In this document: positions 13,101-28,100 of the stretch, piece after piece | How positions within the stretch are numbered: position 1 is the stretch's first letter | Layout: every line of letters starts with the position of its first letter | Source: Heloderma charlesbogerti | Taxonomy: Eukaryota > Chordata > Lepidosauria > Squamata > Helodermatidae | Direction of reading: 5' to 3' | NCBI GenBank assembly: GCA_026122225.1 | Contig: JANEZZ010001665.1 | Coordinates: forward strand, 62,001 to 126,000 | DNA length: 64,000 nucleotides | Program-made: the position numbers and the translations under genes | Notes under the pieces: generated by a model | What the model saw: the letters and a program-made list of their open reading frames with translations, nothing else | What the model was told of the DNA's origin: nothing | Database searches by the model: none

Positions 13101-16100
13101 GAGTGCTTTCTACTAGGGATGCCAGAGAATTCCGTGACGGATCTCGGTGAGGCTGAATGCCAGTGCATTTGGTCCCCCGAAATCTGTCGCGGAACGAAGC
13201 CCCCGTCCCCCCAACCCACGAAAGGCGCGCGGGACGAAGTCCCCACCGCCCCCACCCCATGAAAGGCATGAGAAACGGAGCACTTACCTGCTCCCGTCCG
13301 CGCTGCTTTGCGAATGGCGGCCGTCCTGTGGCCGCCATTCGCTTCCTCCTCTTCCTAGCCGTGATAGGCTATGTAAATACTTACGTAGCCTATCACGGCT
13401 AATGCAGGGACACCATTTGCGTCCCTGCGGAGGCCGTGATAGGCTACGTAAGTATTTACGTAGCCTATCACGGCGGGGGGGGGAACCCAGCATACGCAAA
13501 TGGCGGCAGCTACCGCCATTTGCGTACACTGGGGCTTTTCCCCCTGCTGTGATAGGCTTCGTAAATATTTAGGTAGCCTATCACGGCTCAATACAGAGAC
13601 ACAAATGGCGGCGGCTACGACAGCCGCCATTTGCGTCCCTGCAGGGCTGCCCAGCAGCTGGATGTCCGGCTGCGGGCTGCCGGAGCTGGCCGGCGGCTCC
13701 GCAGCTTGGCCACGGAGCAGAGCCAGCCGGGCAGTATTCTGGGGGGGGGGGATGGAGCGCCTCCCCCCCCGTCAAGGATTCCGGAGGGAGGGACGGAGCT
13801 CCTCCCCCCACCGCAAACTGCCCGGCACGGAGCCAGGTAGGTGTTTCATACATCCCTACTTTCTACCAGCTTAGTCTGGTATGCCAATTGTGGCCCTATC
13901 TGGAGAGGATGGACCTGGCCTCAGTTATCCACACTCTAGTCAAATCCAGGCTGGACTACTACAATGCACTATATGCGGGGCTGCCTTTGAAAGCAGTTCA
14001 GAAACTCCAGGTTGTGAAGAATGCGGCCGCCCAAGTATTGGCGGGGGCGAGGTGATTCGATCACACAACGCCTATACTGCACCAGCTGCACTGGCTACTG
14101 GTGTGTTTCTGAGCCCAATTCAACGTGCTGGTTTTGACCTTTAAAGCCTTGAACAGTTTGGGACCAAGTTACTTGAAGGACCACCTACACCCATATCACC
14201 CTGCCTGCACTTTAAGATCAGAAAGAGAGGCCCTTCTCATTTGCCCACCTGTGAGAGCAGTCAGGTGGGTGAACACACATGAGAGGGCCTTCTCTGCAGT
14301 GGCCCCACACCTTTGGAACAAGCTGCCATCAGAGGTCCACCATGCTCCATCATTGCAGACTTTTAAGAAGGCCTGGAAAACATATTATTTTATTTTACCT
14401 TGGCCTTCTCTTGATATGACTGCTACTGTTGCTGCTGTTAACACTGTTGCTCGTTTTAGTGTTGGCTTTAGTGTTGTTTTTATTGTTTTTATGTTTTATC
14501 ACTTTTAATATTTTAACTGATGTATTTTATTGCTGTAAGCCACCTTGGGAGGGCTTCTGCCCTGAAAGGCAGCCAAGAAATCTTTTAAATAAGTAAGTAG
14601 GTAGGTAAATAAATCAATCACACAGGGAATAAAATTAAGTGGTTGCATATAGAGCCAGGAATGTTGTTTTGATCAGTCAGAAAAGCTGAAGGGTGTTTTG
14701 AAGATGGGAATTGTATTTAGGGATATTTTCCAATGCTGTAGAAGTTCACTATATCTGCAGTTAATACAGAATATGCTTTACAGTCCTTGTCTCATTCACA
14801 TTTAAAATGCTATTGTGGACCAGGTAATTATTTTTCTTATTTCAAAAATTCAGCTATTTAACAACCTTTGAATGTATACCAGGGCCAAACTGCTAGATGT
14901 GATGGCAGCAGTTGTGTGTGTTTGAACATAAAAACGTCCCAAGAAAGAGGAGGAATGAAGAGCGGATCTGATCTTAACAGCAAAAAGGGTCCATGGGTTC
15001 AAGTTACCAAAGCCCTCCCCACACCTGCCACTTACATCTCTGAAGCCCGTCTCCCTGAACTGTTTTTCTGCTATCTCTAGCAACATGTATTATGGGATGC
15101 TACACCTGTTCTGAAGGTTCTGTAGTCTCTGCAGCCGTTGCACACAGTACAGACTATGCTCTGCGACTTCTGCATATGGCCTCTCAACAAATAGAAAGAA
15201 CCTGCATCATTAGTCGTTATTAGTATAGCGCTATTCCCTTGCAAATAAGAAAAGGCAAGCTTGTGCCTCTAACACAATTATTTTCCTGAAGCGTATAAGG
15301 CACAGTGGAACTTTGCCATTATTCATAGTAGATGATACAAACTCCTTTGCTTCAGACACTTTGCAGTGGAAGATTTCAGTGTTTACGTAACAGTTAAATA
15401 ATACTTTCTGCTCCTTGGTAGTACTATCTACATGGAGATCTAATAATTTCCCATGTGAGCTTCTATAAATGTTGCAAATACTTATTCAGTGTGGCTCACC
15501 AAACTACACAGTACCCCTTAATTGTTCCAGCATACCTCTTTCCCCATTCCATCCATTGTTCTCCAGAAATTGTTAATATCTAGATGTACTAAGAAGTTCC
15601 ATACTGCAGGGAAGGTACCATAAGCTGGATAGGATTTCCCCTGAAACAGACAAATAGAAGAAAACAATTCATTCGTTTTCTGGTGTTAGCCTTCAGTCTC
15701 CATAGGTAATAATTAACCTGTAGTTATAGTGGCTAAAAGAGCCTCGTGTGGCGCAGAGTGGTAGGCGGCAGTATTGCAACCGAAACTCTCCCCACGACCT
15801 GAGTTCGATCCCAGCGGAAGCCGGGTCTCGGGTAGCCGGCTCGGGTCGACTCAGCCTTCCATCCTTCCGAGGTCGGTAAAATGAGTACCCAGCTTGCTGG
15901 GGGAAAGGTAGCCATGACTGGGGAAGGCAATGGCAAACCACCCCGCTATAGCCTGCCACGAAAACGCCAGCGAAAGCGGCATCCCTCTAGGGGTCAGTAA
16001 TGACCCGGTGCTTGCACAGGAGGAACCTTTCCTTTCCTATAGTGGCTAAATCAGTAGCATTCAATAAACCAATCTGGAAATGGATGCACAAACAGTATGC

Positions 16101-19100
16101 TTATAATCTGTGTATAGATCATAGGCGTGCACAGCACATTCCATTAGGGTATACACCCAGGGAACATTTATTGAACACTCAACCATAAAAGACATTATTT
16201 TTATTCATCAAACAAACTAAAGACACTAAAACGTAACTAAACATTTTTTAATTAACCACTAAACTTTACTTTAAAAATACAAACTTAAAAAATGAGACAC
16301 AAAATACCAAATTTTTGCTGTCACAATCAATAACCAGGCATATACAAAGACACAGTCAATTTTCATGATATCTTTAACCAGATAATGAGCTAACCTAAAT
16401 GGATCAAGCTAACAATAGCTCCTATCAAGGAGATAACTGATTTGGGACCCCACACATACCTGTAAAAATTAGGGATAATCCTCAGTAAATAAATCCCAGG
16501 CCACAGGCTCTCCTCTCTGTGTGGAGTTTCTCCTGCTGCTGGCTGGGCTGACTGAGGTATTCCGCCTGCCCCACAATAGGTGATGATATGGAAGCAGCCT
16601 CAGCAGGGTTACATATGTTCCTTACACAAAGTTACAAACACTGCAGTCACTGCGCTGGGCACGCCTGACGCAGCTGCTTATATAGGTCAAAGAATTTTCT
16701 AGAATAGTAGTCAAAGAGGGAGGGGAGGACCAATGGTAATGTGGCGCTGCAGTAGTGGGGACACATGCTGCAAGCGAAAGTGGGCTTCCTATACACTTCT
16801 GCAACATTTACATTACACAGTTTGGCAATTATTGCACATAATACAACAATCTATACTTTAAAACTAAAAGAAAGTATCATGCCATTAAATTAAAATGCAA
16901 CGCCCCCCTCTTTTTTGAGACTTTTGGGCGTGCTGGGCACACCCTGCACGCCTGCCTGTGGCACAGATTAAGCAAAGCTGGTTGTGGTTTTTGCGTGATT
17001 CTGATGTGTAATTTCCAAAGTATCTTCTTCCCACATTCTGTTAAACTACAGTCGCAACCAAAAGAAAGGCATTCCTTGTGCTGAGGAATATAAATGTAAG
17101 CCAAACAAATCACAAAGCAAATCCTCTGCATTACCTACAGAACCTTCTGGAAATATTCACTCAGTACAAATGTTGATCCTGCACATGTCGGTCATGTGAC
17201 TTCATGAAACTTCACTAGAGTAAATGTCACTGTGACCGCAGAGCTGAAGGGAAGGCACACTCTGGACTTTGCCACTGGGAGGCTGCTCCCCCTGCCTCCC
17301 AGTTAGGGGTGGACAAAAGTCACTTACCTGTCCTCGAAGCTTGTTCGCGGTGGGGGGGATGCTCTTCGCTGCTCCCCCGCAAAGTTCAGGCCGGGGGGGG
17401 GAGGCTTCCTGCCTCACCCGGCCGAAATTCAGGCCGGGGAGGAGGCGCCTCGCCTCGCCCGGCCACAAACTCCAACGTTTTTTTTAAAAAAAACAAACGC
17501 CCCCGTGATAGGCTACATGACGATTAACGTAGCCTATCACGGCTAGATCTGCAAAGTCAGCCATGATAGGCTACTTTAATCGTCACGTAGCCTATCACGG
17601 GGGCGTTTTTGTTTTTTTTTTCTTTTCTTGGAATGGCGGCGGCAGCAGCCGGTCAAAAGACCGGCTGCCGCTCCCGCCCCGCATGAACACCCGCCAAACC
17701 ACCGGCCGGACACGCCGCCGGGAGGGACATTCGCCAAAGGTAAGTCCCGTCCCCGGGGGGGGGTGTGCAGAGAATTTCTCCCCGAAACTTGTTTGGGGGG
17801 CTGAACACGTTGGCGCTCGGCCCCCCGAAGTTTCAGGGAGAAATTCTCCGCCATCCCTACTCCCAGTCCCAGGAAGAACATCATGGCAAGGGGGAGACTG
17901 ACCTGGATCCATCATCGGCCAGTGAAGCAGCAGCTGCTCCAATGCTTGCTTCCTTCTTCACTCCCCATTCCTTTTCCCTTTTGTATCGTGCCTATTAGAT
18001 TGTGAGCCTGAGGCCAGGTACAGTCCTCTCTTTCAGTGACACAGTTCACACAACACTCCAGGCTCGCCGTGGGTTGTTTAACTCACAATGAGCCACGGTG
18101 TGTGCCAGGCACCATTTTGAATATGCGACCCCCAATAGGGTTGTGTTGTGTTGTAAGAACCCAGCCATCAGGGTTCTTGAAGTAATTCGAAGATTGAACA
18201 ACCCTCACATAACCCCACAACAAACCTCGAATAACCCCCAATGGCCGGGTTTGGATGACATGCTGCAACCCCACTGCATATTCAAAATGGTGCCCAGCAC
18301 ACATTGTGGCTATCGTCGGTTATATAATCCATGGTGAGTCCAGCATGTCATGCAAACGGGCCAATATTTGTACAGTGCTTTGGACACATTAGATGCTTTG
18401 TACGTGTTAAACAAACAACAACAAGTTTGAAATAATAACAAGCGTACATCATGGCCATTATTTAACAGCATGATTTTGAGTCATTAGTTCTCACGATTCT
18501 CACTTTCTACAGACAGGGCATGCTATAGACATAAGTTAGTAATTCATATTCTGCTCTGAAGGGTTTCACGTAACAATTTCGGACCAGACTGAATCTGGAT
18601 CGGAACTTGCTTTCTGCTAACTCCGAAGGCATATTCAACACATATGGGTATGATTTTTAAGACATAGCCAATATGGATTCAATCTTTTGTAGCTTTCACA
18701 ATATAAAACAAGGGTGCTGAAACTCCTTCAGCCTAAGGGCCAAATTCCATTTCAGAGAAGCTCTTGGGTGGGTGGGGGGGCTGCATTTGGTGGGCAGGGC
18801 CAAAAATACCAGCACACTTTAGCTTACAGCTCTTACAGCTAGTAATTAAGCCTAAGGAGAGGCATTTCAGTCTTTTGGAATGGGGGCGGGGGGTGTTGTA
18901 AGAGCGGAGCACACTCACACGTTCGTTGTCTAGCCGGACAATGGATCACACTACACATGGGTAAGACTCTGGACCTGAAAGCGCTTTATTGCATGGCCAG
19001 CAAGGCGCTCTGTCAGCGAAGGGGCAGAGAGCCCCAACCGTCCCATGGGGCGGGCTTTTATACAGTGAAATATGTCACATATAGAGAAGAACTCTAGCCA

Positions 19101-22100
19101 TGCTCTATTAGACACACTACATGAAGGCATACACACACACCTTGTTATCAGCAGAAGAGCTGAATGTTCTCTCTCTTGGACCGGGTGGACGTCTGCCAAC
19201 TCAGTATCAGGAGTTGGCTCACAGGGTACAAGTCTTATCAGCCAACTCTCTGGGGAGGAACTTATTCTCCCTATCCTCCTTAATAATTCACAGAGAATTT
19301 GCTGGCAGGCTGCAATTTTCTTCTCACAGACTGTGGTGCCAACAAACATGGAGTAACTCTGTTTCATACTAAACATAAGACAATCTGGGGTACACATTAC
19401 ACATTAGGGGTGAGGTTAAAGGATTCTTTCCACAATCCGCCCTTTGATCCAAATAGTACTTGTTGTACAATCTTGGATCATAAACAGAATTCTTTAAGTT
19501 TAAGGCGATGGGTTGGATAGCTGGACATTTCAGTAGGGGGGAACTCATTCACAGGCATGGCTGCATACTGCCCTGAAGGAAGTTTACAGTGTTTATATAA
19601 AGGAGGAACAAGGTTTATACAACATTGCACAAAACATGGAATGGCAATTACTAACACAAGTATAATAACAATTGCAATAACTAGTTTTCTTACCCAAGCA
19701 GTAGAAGGAAGCCCAAACTCAGCCAGTCTCTAAAGGCATCCTTGCTTATGTGTGAAATATCTTTAGAGACTTTTTTATATTATTTTGGTGGTGCAGGGCG
19801 TCAGGTTGGTTATCTGTTATTCGAGTACAACACTCATTCCCAATTAAAGCACACACACACCTCCACGCGAGGCTAAGTGGTAGTCTAGAGCTAGCCTATT
19901 TTGCAAGGCTACTAAATGTATCTCGGCTAGTTCCCTGGAGAGAGGTTTGGTAACTGCAACACTTTCATTAATAAACTGAGTGAGGGATTCAGATAGAGCA
20001 CAGATGTCGGCACAATTCTTTGCAGCTCCATATGTAAGTATGAGGTCATGACCAAACCCAGCCCAGCTGAGTTTATTGTGTTGGCGGCCCTGGGGCAGGT
20101 CTGAGGCAATTCGCATACCTGGCACAACAAGCCCTGAGGCACGCTGCTATGGAGCACTCAAAGACGGAAGCACCAGTGTTGCTGTGTGTCCACATGGCCA
20201 CCAAACTCCGGCTGGCAGCCTCAAAGTGGAAATGGTGGCATTTTGTGGAAAGGGATAAAAGAGGTTATGGGAAACAGTTGCCCCACTGCTAACCACATCT
20301 GCCACAACTTCAGTAGAAAAATTGGTTTCTACAGTCTAGTTTTGCCCACTGAACTGTAGTGATATGTTTCAACTGTGGTGGTGTACATTGGACTGGTTAG
20401 CGGGGAGATCAGCAACACAAAAGGGGGCAACAACTTCACCACTTAAGGACAGTCTGGTCTGACCATTCATGTCAAGAGATGTCAAGTTTAATTGTTGTGC
20501 TTGTGCCAACACCAGGAAGCCACCAAACAATTGGTAGTTGAGGAAAGGGGTGGAGCCAAGGGAAAGGGCAGAGCCATCTAGGGAGCCTCGGAGGGCCAGA
20601 TTTGACCCACGTGCCTGAGTTTCTGCAGCCCTGATATAAAGGATGCATGGTTCATTGTCTTGTTACCATATGCTTCCCCCTCCGGGCTTATGAGAGTTAC
20701 CCATATAATATTTCTTTGGAACCTAAGTTATGTGTTTCTTTTGTGTATATTGTCTATGTTTTTATGTAAATGGTTTTTAATCTCTGTATATTGTATTTTT
20801 AATGTTCCTAATTTTTTGTAAACTGCCCAGACAGCTTCGGCTATTGGGTGATATAGAAATGTGATGATGATGATAATGATGGAGCCTCATTAGGTTGGCT
20901 ATCCTGAAAGATGAAGCAGAGCCATTTCCAACACCCACAAGCCACATAAGTAATCACTGTGTCAACTCTGACATAGATCCACAGTCGAGACCAGGATAAA
21001 ATTGTACCCAGTGTAGACACAGCGTGGTACAAGGTACCGTGCAACTCAATTTCTCCTTCTTTTGTCAACTTCTTTTCATTCTTCTTAGTGCTAAAGTACT
21101 GAATTAGTAGTAGAGGTGAGGCCTCTGCAGAAAGCTAGAGGTGTCCTCGCAACTTTTTGTTGAGACACAGAGACTTCTCCCTTGGACTGAGTTCAGGGAA
21201 AACTGGTTCTATACATTTATATCCATAAACAGTGGCTGGTAACCTATCACAAGCCTGCATTCACTCATAAGAAACCCCCTGCTAGATCAGACCAAAGGTC
21301 AGCCTAGATGAACAGCCTGTTTCCTATAGTGGTAGCTACAAGCAGGTCATGAGCACAATAGATCTCCAGTGCTGTTTCTACCTAGCAGCTGGTATTCTGT
21401 GGCATGTTGCCTCTGAACCTGAAGCTACCCTATTTAGCTCTCATGGTTACTGATAGATCTCTCCTCTTTGAATTCATCTTCTCACCCTTTAAAGCTATCC
21501 CAGCCACTGTCCATTACCAAATCCTGAGGCAGTGAAATCAATATGATTAGGGCCAAGTTAGACACGGCACTATTCACACAACTGGCAACTGTGTGAATTG
21601 CATTTTTAAAAGTAAATAGCAAGTGTGGGAGGCCCAATCTGGACTGCGACTGCTGTGGGGGAGGGCAAAGGGTTAAAGCCCCAACCCCTTCAGGATCCCA
21701 ATCCAGATTGGGGGCCCTGCACCTATTTACTTAAAAAAAAACCATTCATACAATTGCTGACTGTGTGAACGGTGTCACATCTAGTTAGGCCCTTAATTAT
21801 GCATGGTGTGAAGAATTTTATTTTGTCAGTCCTAAATTGATGGTCAATGGATTTCATTGGCTGACCCCAAGTTTGTGATATGGCTGAGAGAGAAAAAAAA
21901 ATGTTGAACAGTCTTATCTGTCCAAGGCACTGCAAAAGTAGGACCATGGAAAGAAAAGCCTAGTACTGATTTGCATGCACGTTTGCACATAGCCTTATAT
22001 GTATTCAGGCCCTGTAGTTCCTTACACTAGAACTGCTCTAGAAAGAAACAAAGTATTTGCAAGCTTTCTAGCTTTTGCTGCCATTTTTTAAAAAATGAAG

Positions 22101-25100
22101 CTTGCCCTATTATTTGTCTGCACTCCATCCATTTGAAATCAAAGAATGTGTAATAAAATGCAATAAGCAATGTTCAGGTTCATCATCCAGCTGCCTCAGA
22201 AATAAAGGATGATCATTACTGAGAACTGGGTGTTCTAATTTCTCAGTATTGCAGACTTCAAAAAAATCTTCAACATTTCTTCCATTACGTCAGCCGTTCT
22301 CACAGTTCTGCTTTTGCAAGGGTGTCATCAATTTGGTCTTTGAAATAGAAAGCCAAAGTAGAAGACATTTCATCTTCTAAACCATTAAGGCTCTGGGACC
22401 GCAAGGATCATTACCTCAATGATCGTTTGACCCTCTATACACAAGAACATAAGAGGAACCATGCTGGATCAGACAAAGGTCCATCTAATCCAGCATTCTG
22501 TTCATGCAGCAGGCACACTGAGGAAACCCACAAGCAAGACATGAGTGCAATAGCACCCTCCCACTCATGTTCTCCAGCAACTGGTATACATAGACATACT
22601 GCCTCTGATATTAGAGATCGCACATAGCCGTCAGGACTAGTAGCCACTGATAGCCTTATTCTCTGTGAATTTGTCTAATCTCCTTTTAAAGCCATCCAAA
22701 ATGGTGGCCATCATTGCATCTCGCGGAAGTAACTTCCACAGTTTAACTATGTGCTGTGTGAAGTACTTCCTTTTATCTGTCCTGAATCTCTCACAAATCA
22801 TTTTCATGGAATGACTCTAGGTTCTAATATTATGACAGAAGGAGGAAAATGTCTCCCTGTCCCCATTCTCCACACCATGCATAATTTTGTACACCTCTGT
22901 TATGTCTCCCCTTACCTGCCCAGTCACTGCAGTACTCAGGAGAGGCACTCTTGGCGGTGCCACACGCTCTGGAGGTCCGCCTTATGGCTATGAAGAATAG
23001 AGTTTAGTGCTGCAGCTCCTGCCCTCTGCAACACTCTCCCCATTAATATTAGGCAAGTGATGACGATAAGTGTTCGCTTGAGACACATCTGTTCACTCAG
23101 ACTATTGCTGCAGCATGATCCAACTATCTATATTGGTTTTATTGAGGATAGCAATAAATAGGTATGTAGTTGTTTTATCTTTAACCTATATTTCATTATT
23201 TTAACGTTGTACACCACTGTGCTTTTTGTGTGTGTGTTCAGCTATATATACATTTGTACAAATAAATAAAATACAACTGCTTTCTTAGAACATAGAGGCT
23301 TTCCCCACCCATTCTGCCAGAGATGTTGCTAAATTTAAGTTAAGAAATGGACTAGGATGCATAGGTTGGGCAGGGGGAGGGTTTTAATTCACCAGTTAAA
23401 ATCATGGCCTTTATTTTCCTGGATGAGAAGAACCATGTGGGGCATCTCCATGCTTAAACGGGCCAAAACGATCACCCAAGATACTGCTGCAGCTAAATAA
23501 ATATGTTAGGAAAATAAATAAGAAAATTGCAAAATGAGTTTTGGTAGACATGCCTTGCTTAATCCGGCCTTTTCTCCAGTGATACAGCTCAGAGCGACAG
23601 ATGAACAGGGTAATTGGCAGCACTACCATGCAGGCTTTTATCTAGAGTAGCTCTGACAGTTTTAGCTATTAATCCAGTTGGATTAGGCAGCGAAATTTAC
23701 AGAAACATGAGAAAGCTTAAGATGCTTCCAGATGAAGCCTTTATTGTGCAATTGCCCTGCCTCACACAGAATTTTTTTTGGGGGGGGTACTACAGATGTC
23801 ATGTTCTCCCATTTGTAACACTTCCATGTTTTTCCACCACTTCTTTCCCATCACTTTTCTTAACACACACACACACACACACACAATCTGTTGAGGAGGA
23901 CCAGATGGAGTACTCCAACACCTTTTGATTGGGAGCACTAGGAGCTGTCCATTTGGAAGCCCCCTTATTCATTTATCCCACCCAAGTTTGATACATTCAC
24001 AACTCTTTCTTTGCTCAGAATCACAACATACACACCTTCTGGGAAATGAGTGACATGTTCATTCCCATATCAACCCCAGGAAAAATCATTAATCAAGACA
24101 ACAGCTCCTCCCCAACAGTTGGAAGGAAATCTTTCAGCCGCCTTTCATGCTTTGTATTCAAATGTAAACACTCAGCTGTGTAAATGGCAGTTCTAGAATT
24201 ATGGGCTGAAGGTTGTGGGGGAGCCTGGAAAGTAGCCAAGACGACATGGTAACAGTCTTTGTATATGCAATTTTGGATAAGTTATGCATTATTGCTCATT
24301 TTAGCAGTTTTATTGCTGTTTACTTTTTAATTGCCATTGGAGGTTCAAAATACTTCTTTTTGTCTACAATACATGAGATTAGTCAGGTAAAAAAAAAATC
24401 AAGGCCTACAAGTAGACTTACAAAGCAACCTTTACTCAGAAGTGTAAACCTTTACTCCACTGTGTTCAATGGAACTTGCTCACAGGAAAAGTAGCACAGA
24501 ATTGCAGCCTCAGTTGTTAAGTTCAGTTTCTACTCCTGGTTTTATTGTTTTGGCTTTTATTACGTGAGTTGCCCCGAGAGCTTTGGCTCACGGGTGACTC
24601 ATAAAATGAATAACGAAATAATGCACTTATGGTTCATGAGCAAGGATATGGAAGTATATGCTAATAATCAGAAGACACTGATGGAACAAGGCGGGAGAAG
24701 TCCCCCACCCACCGCCCCCCTCTCTTGCGCTTGTTACAACACAGTCCTGTTTTGTCCTCACACCCATGGCAGTGCTTGACTTCTAAAGAGCTACTTTGGA
24801 TCAAACCTGCCTGCAAATCACACCTTCTGGGCCAAGTCTCAGTATAAAATCAACTCAAATGAAGCACTCAGTTCAGTCCTTATTTCAATTTCAGTGTCAC
24901 CATTTTCAATTGTCCTCAACTCTGTGCCCCTACATCACAGCAGTCTTTGACATCACAGCAGGTCAAGCAAATATTACAGTTTAATACACTGCTGAAGTTA
25001 AATACAGTGTACCACCAGAAGGGAAAAATATAAAATAAAGTCATTAAGGGTGCAATCCTATGAATGTTTAGACAGAAAAAGTCCTAAAAGCATAGCTGCC

Positions 25101-28100
25101 TGGGAAATAACGTAGGACTTTTTTATGTCTAAACATGCATAAGATTGCTCCTTAAATCTGTGACTACAGTAGGAGAAAAAACTGTAGGCTGTAAATCTGA
25201 GACATGTAGGGTATTAGAAGTGGAGTACTGGGATTGAACATTGTTCGCCTCAAATTAACCACCATACACACAAATTAATCTGGACCTCAATGAATAAAGG
25301 AACATTTCCTCACCTCCAGTCATTTTCATTGGTAGAATAATGGACATGTTCTTTAGTTTTCTGAAAGGAAGATGTGATGTCAAGGCTGAGTATTGGGGGC
25401 AGGGGGGGGGGTTACTTTGGAACACAGAAGTATCTTTCTGTGAATCTTCAGGGCATCGTGACTGCATTAAGCTCATTTTTAAAAGACTAAAATAGTATGG
25501 AATCTTCTACTCTGTTGTCAATACATGAACAAAGAAGTCCAGCCTGAGACCTATGTCCTTCTCATCATGACCCGTGAACAAATGCTTCCAAATGTAGATA
25601 CAGAAACCATAATTCTTACATTTGTATACACGATGAAGGCCTCAGCTACATTCACTTTATATGTTTCTATGCCAAGTTCTTCAGCCAGTCGTAGAATTCG
25701 GTTCTGGGTAGGCCCTATATAGGCTCCGCCAACATCTACATATTTCACTTGTTTGTTCTGTCAAAGGAGGGAAAAAGACAAAAAAATAATAGAAGCCAAT
25801 GGATGCCCTGCAACAGAAATTCCAGAAAGTGCTTATATTTCATTTAAAATCCACCTCAGAATTAGGCCTAATTCACATATGCAAACTTAGAAGTACTGTA
25901 TGTGTTCTATATTATTAAATTATACATATGATTAAGCAGAACCTTTCCAGGAGTTAGCACTCCCTTCCAAAATGTCACATACTACAGCATTTACACAAAA
26001 TATGGTGATTATTCAAAAAACCAAAAAACCCACAACCCTACTTACCCTAATCGTGAAAGTCCGTCCGCCAACTCTGTCACGAGCCTCTAAAACCACAACA
26101 CTAAGTCCTGATTCAAATAACAACTTAGCTGCTGACATACCTAAAGAAAAGATGAAACAGTCTTATGTTGTTTCTAAAGGAACATTCCAGATAATTAATA
26201 ACCAATTGGAGTTGGAGTAATGTTGTAGCAGCATTTGAGTTCTAAGCCTATAGCTGCTCAGCTATGTCCAGAAGTTTTCTGCTTGTCATGTATTTCCCTC
26301 TTCATTTCTCATTTTTTTCAGCACAGAACCTTTGATATTCCTAGCCATTTTTAATATCATATTTGAATCTGAACACCATAAAATGTTTCTGATGGCTGTA
26401 CATTGAGAATGTACATTGATGTGCCCCTACATCACAGCAGTCTTTGACATCACAACAGGTCAAGCAAATATTACAGTTTAATACACTGCTGAAGTTAAAT
26501 ACAGTGTACCACCAGAAGGGAAAAATATAAAATAAAGTCATTAAGGGTGCAATCCTATGAATGTTTAGACAGAAAAAGTCCTCGTATCATTTGTGTTCAG
26601 TTTCCTAAGGATTTGCCTTTCATTCCTACCTTCCACTATTAACCTTAAGTTACCCCTTCATGGCTCACTGCCTTGTTGTGGCAAAGGGGCTTGCATAACT
26701 CAGTGAAGCCATAAGCTATGCCGTGCAGGGCCACCCAAGACAGATAGGTCATGGTGGAGAGTTCTGACAAAATGTGGTCCACTGGAGAAGGAAATGGCAA
26801 CCCACTCCAGTATTCTCACCAAGAAAACCCCATGAAACATATCACAAGGCTAAAAGATAGGACGCCAGAAGATGACCCCTCAGGTCGGAAGGTGTCCAAT
26901 ATACTACCGGGGAAGAGCAGAGGGAATTTCCAAGTAGCGCCAGAAAGAGTGAAGCGGCTGGGCCAAAGCCGAAAGGACACTCAGCTGAGGATGTGTCTGG
27001 TGGTGAAAAGAAAGTCCGATGCTGTAAAGAGCAATATTGTTTAGGAACCTGGAATGTAAGATCAATGAATCAAGGTAAGCTGGAGGTGGTCAAACATGAG
27101 ATGGCAAGATTGAACATCGACATCTTGGGAATCAGCAAACTAAAATGGACAAGCGTGGGCGAATTTAATTCAGGTGACCATTATATCTACTACTGTGGGC
27201 AAGAATCCCTTAGAAGAAATGGAGTAGCACTCATAGTCAACAAAAGGGTGGGAAAAGCAGTACTGGGGTACAATCTCAAAAACGATAGAATGATCTCAGT
27301 ACGAATCCAAGGCAAACCATTCAACATCACAGTAATTCAAGTCTATGCCCCAACCACTGAGGCTGAAGAAGCTGAGGTTGATCGGTTCTATGAAGACCTA
27401 CAACACCTTCTAGAACTAACACCAAAAAAAGATGTCCTCTTCATCATAGGGGATTGGAATGCTAAAGTAGGAAGTCAAGAAATCACCGGGATAACAGGCA
27501 AGCATGGCCTTGGTGTACAAAATGAAGCAGGACAAAGGCTAATAGAGTTTTGTCAAGAGAACACACTGATCATAGCAAACACGCTTTTCCAACAGCACAA
27601 GAGGCGACTCTACACATGGACATCACCAGATGGTCAATATCGAAATCAGATTGATTATGTCCTTTGCAGCCAAAGATGGAGAAGATCTATACAGCCAGTA
27701 AAAACAAGACCTGGAGCTGACTGGGGCTGAGATAATAAGCGTCTTATTGCAAAATTCCGGCTTAAATTGAAGAACGTAGGGAAAACCACTAAACCATTCA
27801 GGTATGACCTAAATCATATCCCTTATGAATATACAATGGAGGTGAGGAATAGATTTCAGGGATTAGACCTGATAGACAGAATGCCTGAGGAACTATGGAC
27901 AGAGGTCCGTAACATTGTTGAGGAGGCAGCAATGAAATCCATCCCAAAGAAAAAGAAATGGAAGAAAGCAAAGTGGCACCAAATGGGTCTGAAATACCCC
28001 GGTAGGTAATCAAGCTAACCCTAATAGACAAACATCACTACAGACAAAACTGTATATTGAAATCTATTTCTTTGAGAAAACTACAAAATCAAAAGGAAGT

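Larger units (their letters stand above)
10296..15535 (-). other. MAO intron 4, mostly transposons
   Basis: It contains (GA)n runs at 10304-10325 and 10507-10526, the palindrome-rich MITE ending at 10898, an L2 LINE split by another MITE (10899-14620), and about 900 bp of unassigned sequence (14621-15535). Confidence 0.75.

Noticed and set aside
13066..13874. ORFs within MITE copy c
   Set aside because: Same palindrome artefact; the element is non-autonomous.
23614..23928. 104-codon frame ending in a run of Thr-His codons
   Set aside because: The C-terminal half is translated AC microsatellite; the rest has no family signature.
25972..26220. Plus-strand ORF over MAO exon 2
   Set aside because: It is the antisense shadow of the exon; the minus strand has the splice sites and the FAD motif.
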